Shown piece after piece: positions 39,809 to 47,919 of a stretch of 64,000 bases of DNA (position 1 is the stretch's first letter; each line of letters starts with the position of its first letter). The translations under genes and the position numbers were made by a program. The notes under the pieces are model-generated. The model was not told the origin of the DNA, made no database searches, and was given only the letters and a program-made list of their open reading frames with translations. Source of the DNA: Exiguobacterium profundum (GTDB taxonomy: Bacteria > Bacillota > Bacilli > Exiguobacteriales > Exiguobacteriaceae). The stretch covers positions 2,509,096 to 2,573,095 of the forward strand of contig NZ_MRSV01000001.1 of assembly GCF_001909285.1 (NCBI RefSeq), written 5' to 3'.

Positions 39809-41298
39809 CGGCCGACACCTGCCCGGTCACGCAAAAGGTTCGTCGTGATCCGCGCTGATTCAAAGATGGTCGGCAGCCCACTTCCTGGGTGGGTCCCACC
39901 CCCGACGAGCCAGACGTTGTCGAGCTCTTCGAATTGGTTATGCGGGCGGAAATACATCATCTGCGATAAGTTGTGCCCTAGATTGAACGTTGCACCTTCA
40001 TATACACCAAACGCTTCCCAGTCCTCAGGCGTCAACGCCTCCATCACCTCGATGTGTTGACGGATATTTCGGTAAGGGGAACGTGTTTCAAGCGCGTCGA
40101 GAACGCGCTCTGTCATGGTCGCTTGTAACGTCTCCCACGGGAGGCCAGATAAATTGTTCGGCACCGGTACGAGAACGTAAAGCGATGACTTGCCAGGAGG
40201 CGCAAGTGTCGGGTCGATGCGTGAGGCATTCTGTACATAAAACGAGAAGTCCTCGCTCAATTTCAATTCTTGTGTCATCTCTTTGACATTCAATTCATAA
40301 TCGTCCGCGAAGTGAATCGAGTGATGCGCCACATCTTCGTAGACATGGTCGAGCCCGAGATAAAGCATGAATGTCGAGCACGAGTAACGCTTCTTCTTGA
40401 GTTGAGTCGGACTCCACTTCGTTAGTTTACCGTCTGGAACGAGCGACGTCATCGCATGTGCGAAGTCAGCACCAATCACTACTTCATCAAACGCATAATG
40501 GACATTCCCGGACACGAGACCGGTCACGTTTTGATCATCCATGAGAAGACGCTCTACCGGTTCGCCTAAACGAATGACGCCTCCCTCTTCTTCAATCACT
40601 TTCGCCATCGCATGACACAGCTGGTTCACTCCGCCAATCGGGTGATGCACTCCGTAGGCGTGTTCCATGTAAGACAAGATGGAGAATCCACCCGGACATT
40701 CCCAAGCGGACATCCCCAAATATTTAGCCTGAAACGTGAACGCATACTTCAGCTCTTCGCTCGTGAAGTACTCGGACAAGACGTCATAAAGCGATTTACC
40801 GATCGAGAGGAACGGTAGCGCCTTGAGCACGCGTAACGAGACATAGTCGGTAAGCTTGTCATGTGCGGTCTGAAGCACAGGCATCAATTTAGACAGTTTG
40901 ATCGCCTGTTCACTCATGAACCGTTCGTAACCTTCGCCATTCCCTGGAAATTGTTCTTCGATGGCGCGATACATCTGATCACGATCTGTTGTCATCGAGA
41001 GTTGACGCGTCCCACGGTCGAAGTACAAATCATACATCGGCTCCAACTGCTTCATCTCGACATAATCATGCAGATTACGCCCTGTCTCTTCAAAAATTTC
41101 TTCTAAAATATAAGGCATATTCAAAAACGTAGGTCCTCGGTCGAACGCAAATTCACCTACTTCTAAGCGCGACGTTCTTCCGCCTACAAACGGTTGTTTC
41201 TCAAATACGGTGACGTCTACACCGCGATGCGCCAGTAGCATCGCTGCAGCCAACCCACCTGGTCCTGCCCCAATAACGGCAACTCTTTGTTTCGACAC
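39805..41298 (-). CDS. CrtN/CrtI-like carotenoid desaturase paralogue
   Basis: The protein is 497 residues from GTG 41298, 9 nt after GGGAG; TTG codons at 41307 and 41304 are possible but crowd the ribosome site. The FAD motif VAVIGAGPGGLAAAMLLAHRG and a C-terminal GGGTHPGSGLPTIFESARI are of the CrtI/CrtN type. YEGATFNLGHNLSQMMYFRPHN is a classic desaturase signature. It may be the principal CrtN, or a CrtNc-type enzyme acting on the other end of the molecule; three paralogues in one cluster suggest oxidation at both ends. Confidence 0.85.
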   Translation of the reverse strand: MSKQRVAVIGAGPGGLAAAMLLAHRGVDVTVFEKQPFVGGRTSRLEVGEFAFDRGPTFLNMPYILEEIFEETGRNLHDYVEMKQLEPMYDLYFDRGTRQLSMTTDRDQMYRAIEEQFPGNGEGYERFMSEQAIKLSKLMPVLQTAHDKLTDYVSLRVLKALPFLSIGKSLYDVLSEYFTSEELKYAFTFQAKYLGMSAWECPGGFSILSYMEHAYGVHHPIGGVNQLCHAMAKVIEEEGGVIRLGEPVERLLMDDQNVTGLVSGNVHYAFDEVVIGADFAHAMTSLVPDGKLTKWSPTQLKKKRYSCSTFMLYLGLDHVYEDVAHHSIHFADDYELNVKEMTQELKLSEDFSFYVQNASRIDPTLAPPGKSSLYVLVPVPNNLSGLPWETLQATMTERVLDALETRSPYRNIRQHIEVMEALTPEDWEAFGVYEGATFNLGHNLSQMMYFRPHNQFEELDNVWLVGGGTHPGSGLPTIFESARITTNLLRDRAGVGR

Positions 41299-41367
41299 AC
41301 TCAACAACTCCCTATGTGAATAGTCTCTTATGCTTCTCTATCATTATAGGAATGACGGGAGACAAGT

Positions 41368-42399
41368 TCAATTTTGAATCGGTTGATTGAGCAGGTTCGT
41401 CTTTCCTCGCTCAGCGATGACGATATACCAAGAACCTTCCGGAATGAATGGGATGAAGCGAATTTGATCAAAACCTACTTCTTGCATCTGCCGGCGCAAT
41501 CGTGGAATGGTCGGAAGCGGGTACAGATTATCGTGGAGTGTCATGAACGCATTGAACGCGGAAGCGAATCGTCCACCGAGCGCTGTTTCGGCGAGCGGGG
41601 TCACGAGAATGGCGACACCCTTTTCTTCTAAACGCTCCCGTAGTCTCTCAAGCAACTTGATACGTTCTTCTGGTGAGAAGTAATACAGCATATTGTTCAT
41701 CATCACCGCATCGAATTGCTCTTCTGTTTCCCAGTTCATGAAGTCAGCTACTTCGAAATGAATGTCGCCACTCTCGTCTCGCGAGCGTGCCTCTTCGATT
41801 ACCTCTTCCTCTAAATCGATGCCTGTCAGTTCCCAACTCGGTTCGAGCGCTTGGAGTTTACGTAAGTAGCCGCCGTGCCCACATCCAATATCGAGCATCG
41901 ATTCGACATTTGCCTGTCGTAAAAGTTGTTGCACGATTGGAAATGCGACCGTTTCGACGAGTGTCGATGTCTTCGCGACGACTTGACCGTGTTCAGCTCC
42001 ATCAAACGTCTTTTGCTTCCCAGACTCTAGAAATTCCGGATAAGCGATTAACGCGGGGATATGAAGCTCCATCATTTCTTGAAGCATGAACCCGATGCTC
42101 CGTTCATCGTTACCGGATAATTGATATTTTAATCCACGCGTCGGATAGTAGCGCCAGCCTCTCTTTTTCAAATGACGGACGGCGACCCCGACTTCTAACC
42201 AACGCTCTAGCGCAAGTTGTGTCAATGGGCGTTTTAGACGTAAATTCATCTCCGCCATGCTCGCGCCACCTTGAAGCGCATCGAATAGTCCGAACTTGTA
42301 GCCGATATAGCCGTGCCATAAGGGTAAAAATGATTCAGTTTGTTTCATCCATTTCCGTGCGTGTAAAACTCGTGTCCATTCCATCATCTGTTGATCCAT
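41368..42399 (-). CDS. SAM-dependent methyltransferase in the carotenoid unit
   Basis: The 343-residue protein has an N-terminal helical region (about 1-150) that looks like the dimerisation/winged-helix part of O-methyltransferases. The SAM fold follows: motif I MLDIGCGHGGYLRKL near residue 167, acidic GIDLEEEVIEEA, and FDAVMMNNMLYYF. It is upstream of two carotenoid desaturases on the same strand. A carotenoid O-methyltransferase, for example forming a methyl ester or methyl glycoside, is the likely role. It may be unrelated to pigments. Confidence 0.72.
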   Translation of the reverse strand: MDQQMMEWTRVLHARKWMKQTESFLPLWHGYIGYKFGLFDALQGGASMAEMNLRLKRPLTQLALERWLEVGVAVRHLKKRGWRYYPTRGLKYQLSGNDERSIGFMLQEMMELHIPALIAYPEFLESGKQKTFDGAEHGQVVAKTSTLVETVAFPIVQQLLRQANVESMLDIGCGHGGYLRKLQALEPSWELTGIDLEEEVIEEARSRDESGDIHFEVADFMNWETEEQFDAVMMNNMLYYFSPEERIKLLERLRERLEEKGVAILVTPLAETALGGRFASAFNAFMTLHDNLYPLPTIPRLRRQMQEVGFDQIRFIPFIPEGSWYIVIAERGKTNLLNQPIQN

Positions 42400-42470
42400 C
42401 GTTTCACCTCATCGTCGTAATTACTGATTTTTTTATTTTCCCCTAATAATTTGTGTACAAACAAAAAAAT

Positions 42471-42495
42471 CCCACTTCGGTGTGCGAAGTGGGAA
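42471..42495 (-). terminator. Terminator of yisL
   Basis: TCCCACTTC (42471-42479) pairs with GAAGTGGGA (42487-42495), and on the minus strand TTTTTTTG follows. Confidence 0.85.
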
Positions 42496-42499
42496 CGTC

Positions 42500-42883
42500 T
42501 TATTGAATAAAGCTGTTGAAGAAAGATTGTCCATAAGGCAATGCATAGCCGATGAAAATCGTAATGAGTGCCAAGACGATAAACCCGCCAAATAGTCCGT
42601 TTGACGGTTTTTTCTTTTTGACTTTGACGAGCGTCATCTCACCGAAGATCAAAGTTAATAAACCGACCGTGATTTTCACGTGATAGAATGTCCCGCCACC
42701 ATTCAACTGAAGGTAGAGATAAAGTCCTGTTCCGAATGCGATGAGTAACATGAGTCGAAACGCCATATGTGCGATCTTTCCACTCTTGTTGCCGTTCTTA
42801 TAACCGATATAGGCCACGGCAAACAAAATAAGTAACAAAATCCAGCTCGTAACGTGCGTGTGCAAGAATGCAATCAGTGGCAT
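42500..42883 (-). CDS. YisL/DUF1516 (UPF0344) membrane protein
   Basis: The 127-residue protein has four hydrophobic helices, the opening IAFLHTHVTSWILLLILF and the mid segment GGTFYHVKITVGLLTLIFGEM, with conserved His residues at the helix ends, as in YisL (DUF1516). The function is unknown. AAAGGGGGG is its ribosome site. It is monocistronic. Confidence 0.85.
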   Translation of the reverse strand: MPLIAFLHTHVTSWILLLILFAVAYIGYKNGNKSGKIAHMAFRLMLLIAFGTGLYLYLQLNGGGTFYHVKITVGLLTLIFGEMTLVKVKKKKPSNGLFGGFIVLALITIFIGYALPYGQSFFNSFIQ

Positions 42884-42918
42884 TCAAATGCCCCCCTTTA
42901 TGATGTTGTACAGTCTTC

Positions 42919-42949
42919 ATTGTACACGAACTCTCTCCCGATTGGTCAA
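42919..42949 (-). promoter_or_regulatory. Probable extended -10 promoter of yisL
   Basis: On the minus strand: -35 TTGACC (complement of 42944-42949), 19 bp, -10 TACAAT with an upstream TG (complement of 42919-42924). Confidence 0.45.
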
Positions 42950-42959
42950 GCGAACGATT

Positions 42960-42989
42960 CTAAAAAATGAGCCATCCTCAAGGGATGGC
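42960..42989 (-). terminator. Terminator of the response regulator-kinase unit
   Basis: GCCATCC (42971-42977) pairs with GGATGGC (42983-42989), followed on the minus strand by TCATTTTTT. Confidence 0.75.
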
Positions 42990-42996
42990 CCATACA

Positions 42997-45555
42997 TTAT
43001 ACAGGAGTCGTCTCTGCCTCTTGGACAGCGTACTCATAGCTTGGGATTTCAACGATGAACGTCGAGCCCTCATGCTGAATCGATTCTACATGGATTTGGC
43101 CGTTGTGACCACGGACGATTTCCTGACAAATCGGTAATCCGAGCCCCGTACCGCCGATTTCACGACTGTCGGAGTTGTCGACACGATAAAACTTATCAAA
43201 TAAGCGATCGAGCGCGTCACTTGGAATCCCGATTCCTTCGTCCTTCACTTTAATGGACACGATTTGCTCGTGATGCGCAAGTTCGACCGTGATTTTTCCA
43301 CCTCTTGGAGAATACTTCACGGCGTTCGACAATAGATTACTCATCAACTGTTTGAACTTCTGGCAATCGACGAATAATTCATATGGACGTGCATCATCTG
43401 CAATCAATTCGAATTCATGTTTCAACGACGATGCCTCATAGAACGTCAACATGTCTCGGACGACCGGCTCGATATCAAGCTGTTCCCGGTCATACATTTG
43501 ACTACCGGATTCCATTCGTTGCACATCGAGGAAGTCGTTGACGAGATGTGTCAGACGCTCCGTCTCGGAGTGAATGGTCTCCAAGTATTTAGCTTGTTTT
43601 TCACTCGGCAACTGTTTTTTGACCATCAATTCCGTGAATCCATAGATGGACGAGAGCGGCGTACGCAGTTCATGCGAGATGGTTGAGATAAACTCACTCT
43701 TCAATCGCTCCGCCTCTGTCTCACTCGTGATATCTCGGAAGACGAGAAGCGTACCTTTTGAAAGTCCGCCGACAATGATGCGCTCTGCATACATCTGCAA
43801 GTTCATTTCGCCCTTACGAATCGAGAAGCTTACACTGTCATGTGGGAAATCTTCGGTGAACAGGCGATTCGTATACTTCGTAAAGTCCTCCGCTTGATCG
43901 ACCGTTTCAACAAGACGATTCCGCCATTCTTCCCACGTTTCTTCTTCAAGGTCTTGTGAACTGACGTCACTTAACTCAGGGAACATCTCATAGAGTGGAC
44001 GGTTGACGAACACGTCATTCGTCGAGTGGTCGATGTAGACGACCGCTTCTCGAATCGAATCGAGAATTCGCTCCGTCTTTCCTTTCTCCCGTTTCATCTC
44101 TTCAAATAGACGCATCCGTAAGAGAGAAAGCGAGAGCTGACGAGCGAATGACATGATGTCGCCCATCTGGGTTTGGGTGAAACGATCTTTGTATCGGACC
44201 AGATAGATGAAGGCAATGATTGAATCATCTGTCGGGTCATGGACCGGTACCGCCGTCTCAAACATATAGTACGGATACGGGAGCGGATGGTCGCTCGCGA
44301 CTTGTTTCGACGAGTGTACCGTCGTCTTCAATGTCATTGCGCGCGTCAATACGGAATTTTCGCTATCGAGCAACTGACGAGACAACGTGTCGTTCAAGCC
44401 GTGGCTCGTCACGCGATACGTGCCGGACTCATCCACAAACACGAGTGCACCGACCTCTGAATCTGTAATCGTGACCAGTTTCTCGATGATTTCCGGATAG
44501 GCCGTAAGCGAATCGCGTGATGCTAACGTCTCCGTCAATTCATTCCGATACGCGAGGTGTTGCTCGTTTTGTTGCGTCTGTTCTAAAATTTCTTCTAGTT
44601 CTTGTTGCTGTGCCTGCAACTCTTCTTGTTGTGCAATCAATTCTTCTTGTTGCGCCTGTAGTTCGTGGTTCTTCTCAATCAAATGACGTTCGTTGTCACG
44701 AAGTGTCTCAGCCATCTTATGGAACGATCGAGACATCGTCCCAATCTCATCTTCTCGTTTCATCTGATCGCTCAAATCAACGATTTCCCCTTTTAACAAG
44801 CGGTTCGATGCGATGGAAAGTCGTGAAATCAAACGTGTTTGACGGCGTAGGAACGGCTGGACAAACAATAAGATTAATACGGCGAACGAGGCGATGCTCA
44901 TGATCCACAAGAATTGAAGCATATTGTTGTTCTGTCGCCATTCTATATAGACTTTCTCTTTTTCAGATGCCATCAATTTACGATATTCCCCGAGCGCAGA
45001 CTCTACCTCATCAATCGGTCCGAGGATGTCGATTCCGCGTTGCGGATTAAATTGGACAAGCCCTTGATCAATCAGGCGCTGAGCCGTCGGCAACTCGGCA
45101 ATCGTTTGGGCATCGATAAACGTCTCTGTGACTTCCCCATCTTGTTGGGCTTGGGCATATTCATACGTCACCGGAATAATCACATCATAGTAAAAGTCGT
45201 GGAATTGCTGAAGATCTTCTGCGAACAGCTCACCTTGACGCGTCTGGACTTGTGTTTTGAACCAATTGATTTCTTGTTGAAACTTCGCCTCGTTCGCACT
45301 TGAACGTTCGAGCGACGCGGTGTCACCGAACAAGAGATAGCCTCGTGTATCATATTGGTCAGCCTGCCACTCATCCCAAAGCGTAGTCAAACGGTTAACG
45401 CGTTCGTCTAACTGACGTAATCTCGCTTCATTCGCCTCTAAGCGGTTCTCGATGTAGACATATGTCAATGCCGATCCGACCAACGCAATGACGAGGAAGG
45501 AATAAAGGACGACCATGATGTCGCGTCCGAGTTTTTGTTTAAACCACCTTTTCAC
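42997..45555 (-). CDS. Large sensor histidine kinase (CHASE3-HAMP-coiled coil-GAF-PAS-HisKA-HATPase)
   Basis: The 852-residue protein has TM1 about 12-32, an extracellular CHASE3-like helical sensor about 35-210, TM2 about 217-238, HAMP about 240-290, and a Gln/Glu-rich coiled coil (repeats of LQAQQEEL type, about 295-335). A GAF domain (about 345-490) and a PAS domain (about 500-620) follow, then HisKA with phospho-His in STISHELRTPLSS and an ATPase with SNLLSNAVKYSPRGG and GGTGLGLPICQ. It follows and overlaps a single-domain response regulator by 4 nt. The signal is unknown. A receiver-only partner suggests a phosphorelay or control of protein targets rather than direct transcription control. 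Confidence 0.9.
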   Translation of the reverse strand: MKRWFKQKLGRDIMVVLYSFLVIALVGSALTYVYIENRLEANEARLRQLDERVNRLTTLWDEWQADQYDTRGYLLFGDTASLERSSANEAKFQQEINWFKTQVQTRQGELFAEDLQQFHDFYYDVIIPVTYEYAQAQQDGEVTETFIDAQTIAELPTAQRLIDQGLVQFNPQRGIDILGPIDEVESALGEYRKLMASEKEKVYIEWRQNNNMLQFLWIMSIASFAVLILLFVQPFLRRQTRLISRLSIASNRLLKGEIVDLSDQMKREDEIGTMSRSFHKMAETLRDNERHLIEKNHELQAQQEELIAQQEELQAQQQELEEILEQTQQNEQHLAYRNELTETLASRDSLTAYPEIIEKLVTITDSEVGALVFVDESGTYRVTSHGLNDTLSRQLLDSENSVLTRAMTLKTTVHSSKQVASDHPLPYPYYMFETAVPVHDPTDDSIIAFIYLVRYKDRFTQTQMGDIMSFARQLSLSLLRMRLFEEMKREKGKTERILDSIREAVVYIDHSTNDVFVNRPLYEMFPELSDVSSQDLEEETWEEWRNRLVETVDQAEDFTKYTNRLFTEDFPHDSVSFSIRKGEMNLQMYAERIIVGGLSKGTLLVFRDITSETEAERLKSEFISTISHELRTPLSSIYGFTELMVKKQLPSEKQAKYLETIHSETERLTHLVNDFLDVQRMESGSQMYDREQLDIEPVVRDMLTFYEASSLKHEFELIADDARPYELFVDCQKFKQLMSNLLSNAVKYSPRGGKITVELAHHEQIVSIKVKDEGIGIPSDALDRLFDKFYRVDNSDSREIGGTGLGLPICQEIVRGHNGQIHVESIQHEGSTFIVEIPSYEYAVQEAETTPV

Positions 45556-45914
45556 TTCACGATGCCTCCTATGATTTTGACGAGTTCAAGTGGGCTGAAC
45601 GGTTTAGAAATGAAGTAGTCGACACCAATCTCGTTCGCGCAATCACGGTCAGATTGTTGGCTTTTCGCCGTCAACATCATCACTTTCGTCTCTTGCCGCC
45701 CTGGTAACTTCCGTACTTTTTCAATCACTTCAAGCCCTGTCATGCCGGGCATCATATGATCCACAATGACCAAATCATATTCATTTTCTTCAATCAATCG
45801 ATAGGCCTCAATTCCATCTTGTGCCTCGTCGATGTCATATCCTTCATCTTCTAATGTATCCATAACAAGCATGCGTAGCACTTCTTCGTCTTCCGCAAGT
45901 AAGATTTTAACCAT
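45552..45914 (-). CDS. Single-domain (receiver only) response regulator
   Basis: The 120-residue CheY-like receiver has the acidic pair in LLAEDEEV, the phospho-acceptor Asp in LVIVDHMMPGMTGLE, and Lys in FISKPFSPLEL. There is no output domain. It overlaps the downstream kinase as ATGA, so the two are co-translated. It may relay phosphate onward, as Spo0F does, or bind a protein target. Confidence 0.92.
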   Translation of the reverse strand: MVKILLAEDEEVLRMLVMDTLEDEGYDIDEAQDGIEAYRLIEENEYDLVIVDHMMPGMTGLEVIEKVRKLPGRQETKVMMLTAKSQQSDRDCANEIGVDYFISKPFSPLELVKIIGGIVK

Positions 45915-45979
45915 AATTGTTCCTCCATTTTTTATCCCATTTTTTTATTTTAACGGATTTGTAATTGTTACACAAAATA

Positions 45980-46013
45980 AAAAGACGTACGAAACTCATC
46001 TCGTACGTCTTTT
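45980..46013 (-). terminator. Terminator of the MarR-ABC operon
   Basis: AAAAGACGTACGA (45980-45992) pairs with TCGTACGTCTTT (46001-46012). On the minus strand TTTTTATTTT follows. Confidence 0.85.
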
Positions 46014-46047
46014 GCCTAATCACATTGCCCCAAAACCTGTATTCTAG

Positions 46048-47919
46048 TTATACGACTTCTTTTTCAGCGAACTGACTATTGTAAAGTTCTTCATAAAAAC
46101 CACCAGCTTCAAGAAGCGATTCATGTGTTCCTTGCTCAATGACCCGACCTTGGTCCATAACCAAAATCAAATCCGCATCTTTGATGGTCGATAAACGGTG
46201 AGCGATGACGAAACTCGTCCGCCCGTTCATCAGCCGTTTCATCGCCTGTTGAATCAAAATCTCAGTACGCGTATCCACACTCGACGTTGCTTCGTCTAAA
46301 ATCATAATCGGTGGGTTCGCCAATACTGCTCGCGCAATCGTCAGTAACTGTTTTTGACCTTGTGAAATGTTATTGGCCTCTTCATTCAACACGGTGTCGT
46401 ATCCGTCTGGCAATGTTCGAATGAATGCATCCGCATGCGCCGTTTTCGCCGCGTTGACGATTTCCGTCTCAGTCACACCCGTTTTCCCATAGGCGATGTT
46501 ATCACGAATCGTCCCGTTGAATAGCCACGTGTCCTGTAAGACCATTCCGAACGTATGTCGCAAATCTTGTCTCGACATTTTACGCGAGTCTTTCCCATCG
46601 ATGAATATCTCTCCACCGTTCAACTCATAAAAACGCATGAGGAGATTAATCAACGTCGTTTTGCCGGCGCCTGTCGGACCGACGATGGCCACCGTTTGGC
46701 CCGTCAACACATCGAGATTCATATCTTGAATGAGTAGGTCGTCGCCGTATCCGAAATCGACATGACGGAACGTGACATTTCCTTCGGCACGTTCTAATTG
46801 ATAGGTCGTCACATCTTTCACTTCTTCTTCTTCATCCAGCAGTTCAAATACACGTTCCGCCGCGGCAACCGTCGACTGGACGATGTTCGCGATATTCGCT
46901 GTCTGGGTGATTGGTTGGGTGAACTGACGTGTATATGTGATAAACGCTTGAATGTCCCCGATGGAGATGCTGCGCTGCGTGACCAAAATACCGCCGACGA
47001 CACTAATCAATACATAGCTGATGTTCCCGATGAACATCGTCATCGGCATGATGATTCCGGAAATGAATTGCGCTTTCCGTCCTGCATCGTAAAGCTCCTC
47101 ATTCACATCGTCAAACTCACGCACAGCTGTTTCTTCCCGACCAAACGCTTTGACGACCGCGTGCCCTGTATACATTTCTTCCACATGGCCGTTCAGTCGT
47201 CCAAGGTGACGCTGTTGATCGGAAAAATATTGTTGCGACCGTTTCAAAATCGGACGAATCGCAAAAATCGTGAGCGGAAGGGACACAAGAGAGATGACCG
47301 TCAACAGAGGACTGATCGACAGCATCATAATCAAAATCCCAATGATAGTGACGATGGAAGTAATGAATGACGTGACACTCTGTTGTAGCGTACTCCCAAT
47401 CAAGTCGATGTCATTCGTCACCCGGCTCAATGTCTCCCCGTTCGAGCGTCCGTCATAATACTTGAGCGGAAGTCGTTCTAACTTTTTGTTCACATCTTCG
47501 CGCAAATCATAGACCGTTTTTTGGGCAACACCGGACATCAAATATTGTTGCACGTAGTTGAATAGACTACTGATGACGTAAAGGCCAGCGAGGAGCGACA
47601 AAATTTGTCCGATTCTCGTGAAATCAATTTCTGCCCCTGGCACACCTGTAAACTTCGCATATGCCCCTTCAAACAGTTCGGTGATGGCGATTCCCATGAT
47701 TTTCGGACCGGCAATCATAAAGATTGTACTTAAAATCGCCGCGACAAACACAGCAATCAACGTGTTTCGCCGTGGTTTCAAATAGGCAAGCAAACGACGG
47801 AACGTGACTTTGAATGCTTTTGGCTTTTCGCCCATCATCATCATATTTCCACCGCCCGGACCTCCTGGACCGCCGTGTCCCCCATGAGTTTGTCGCGTAT
47901 TTGCTTGTTTCTCACTCAT
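46048..47919 (-). CDS. ABC exporter half-transporter, catalytic partner of a heterodimer
   Basis: The 623-residue protein has a Gly-rich N-terminal tail (HGGHGGPGGPGGG, about residues 13-25), six membrane helices, then an ATPase with Walker A GPTGAGKTTLINL, a degenerate signature NISQGQKQLL, and Walker B IMILDEATSSVD with an intact catalytic Glu. Its partner has the opposite pattern, so the pair is an asymmetric heterodimer like BmrCD/LmrCD multidrug exporters. The start overlaps the partner stop by 4 nt. Regulation is probably by the MarR protein at the head of the operon. Confidence 0.92.
   Translation of the reverse strand: MSEKQANTRQTHGGHGGPGGPGGGNMMMMGEKPKAFKVTFRRLLAYLKPRRNTLIAVFVAAILSTIFMIAGPKIMGIAITELFEGAYAKFTGVPGAEIDFTRIGQILSLLAGLYVISSLFNYVQQYLMSGVAQKTVYDLREDVNKKLERLPLKYYDGRSNGETLSRVTNDIDLIGSTLQQSVTSFITSIVTIIGILIMMLSISPLLTVISLVSLPLTIFAIRPILKRSQQYFSDQQRHLGRLNGHVEEMYTGHAVVKAFGREETAVREFDDVNEELYDAGRKAQFISGIIMPMTMFIGNISYVLISVVGGILVTQRSISIGDIQAFITYTRQFTQPITQTANIANIVQSTVAAAERVFELLDEEEEVKDVTTYQLERAEGNVTFRHVDFGYGDDLLIQDMNLDVLTGQTVAIVGPTGAGKTTLINLLMRFYELNGGEIFIDGKDSRKMSRQDLRHTFGMVLQDTWLFNGTIRDNIAYGKTGVTETEIVNAAKTAHADAFIRTLPDGYDTVLNEEANNISQGQKQLLTIARAVLANPPIMILDEATSSVDTRTEILIQQAMKRLMNGRTSFVIAHRLSTIKDADLILVMDQGRVIEQGTHESLLEAGGFYEELYNSQFAEKEVV

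Noticed and set aside
44583-44677. Tandem DNA repeat or microsatellite inside the kinase gene
   Set aside because: The repeats are codon-level and encode a regular Gln/Glu/Leu coiled coil in an intact reading frame; best explained as protein structure, so reported only with the kinase.
46798-47370. 190-codon frame antisense to the ABC exporter gene
   Set aside because: His/Arg/Asp-rich translation typical of an antisense shadow; the exporter gene on the other strand is complete and conserved.
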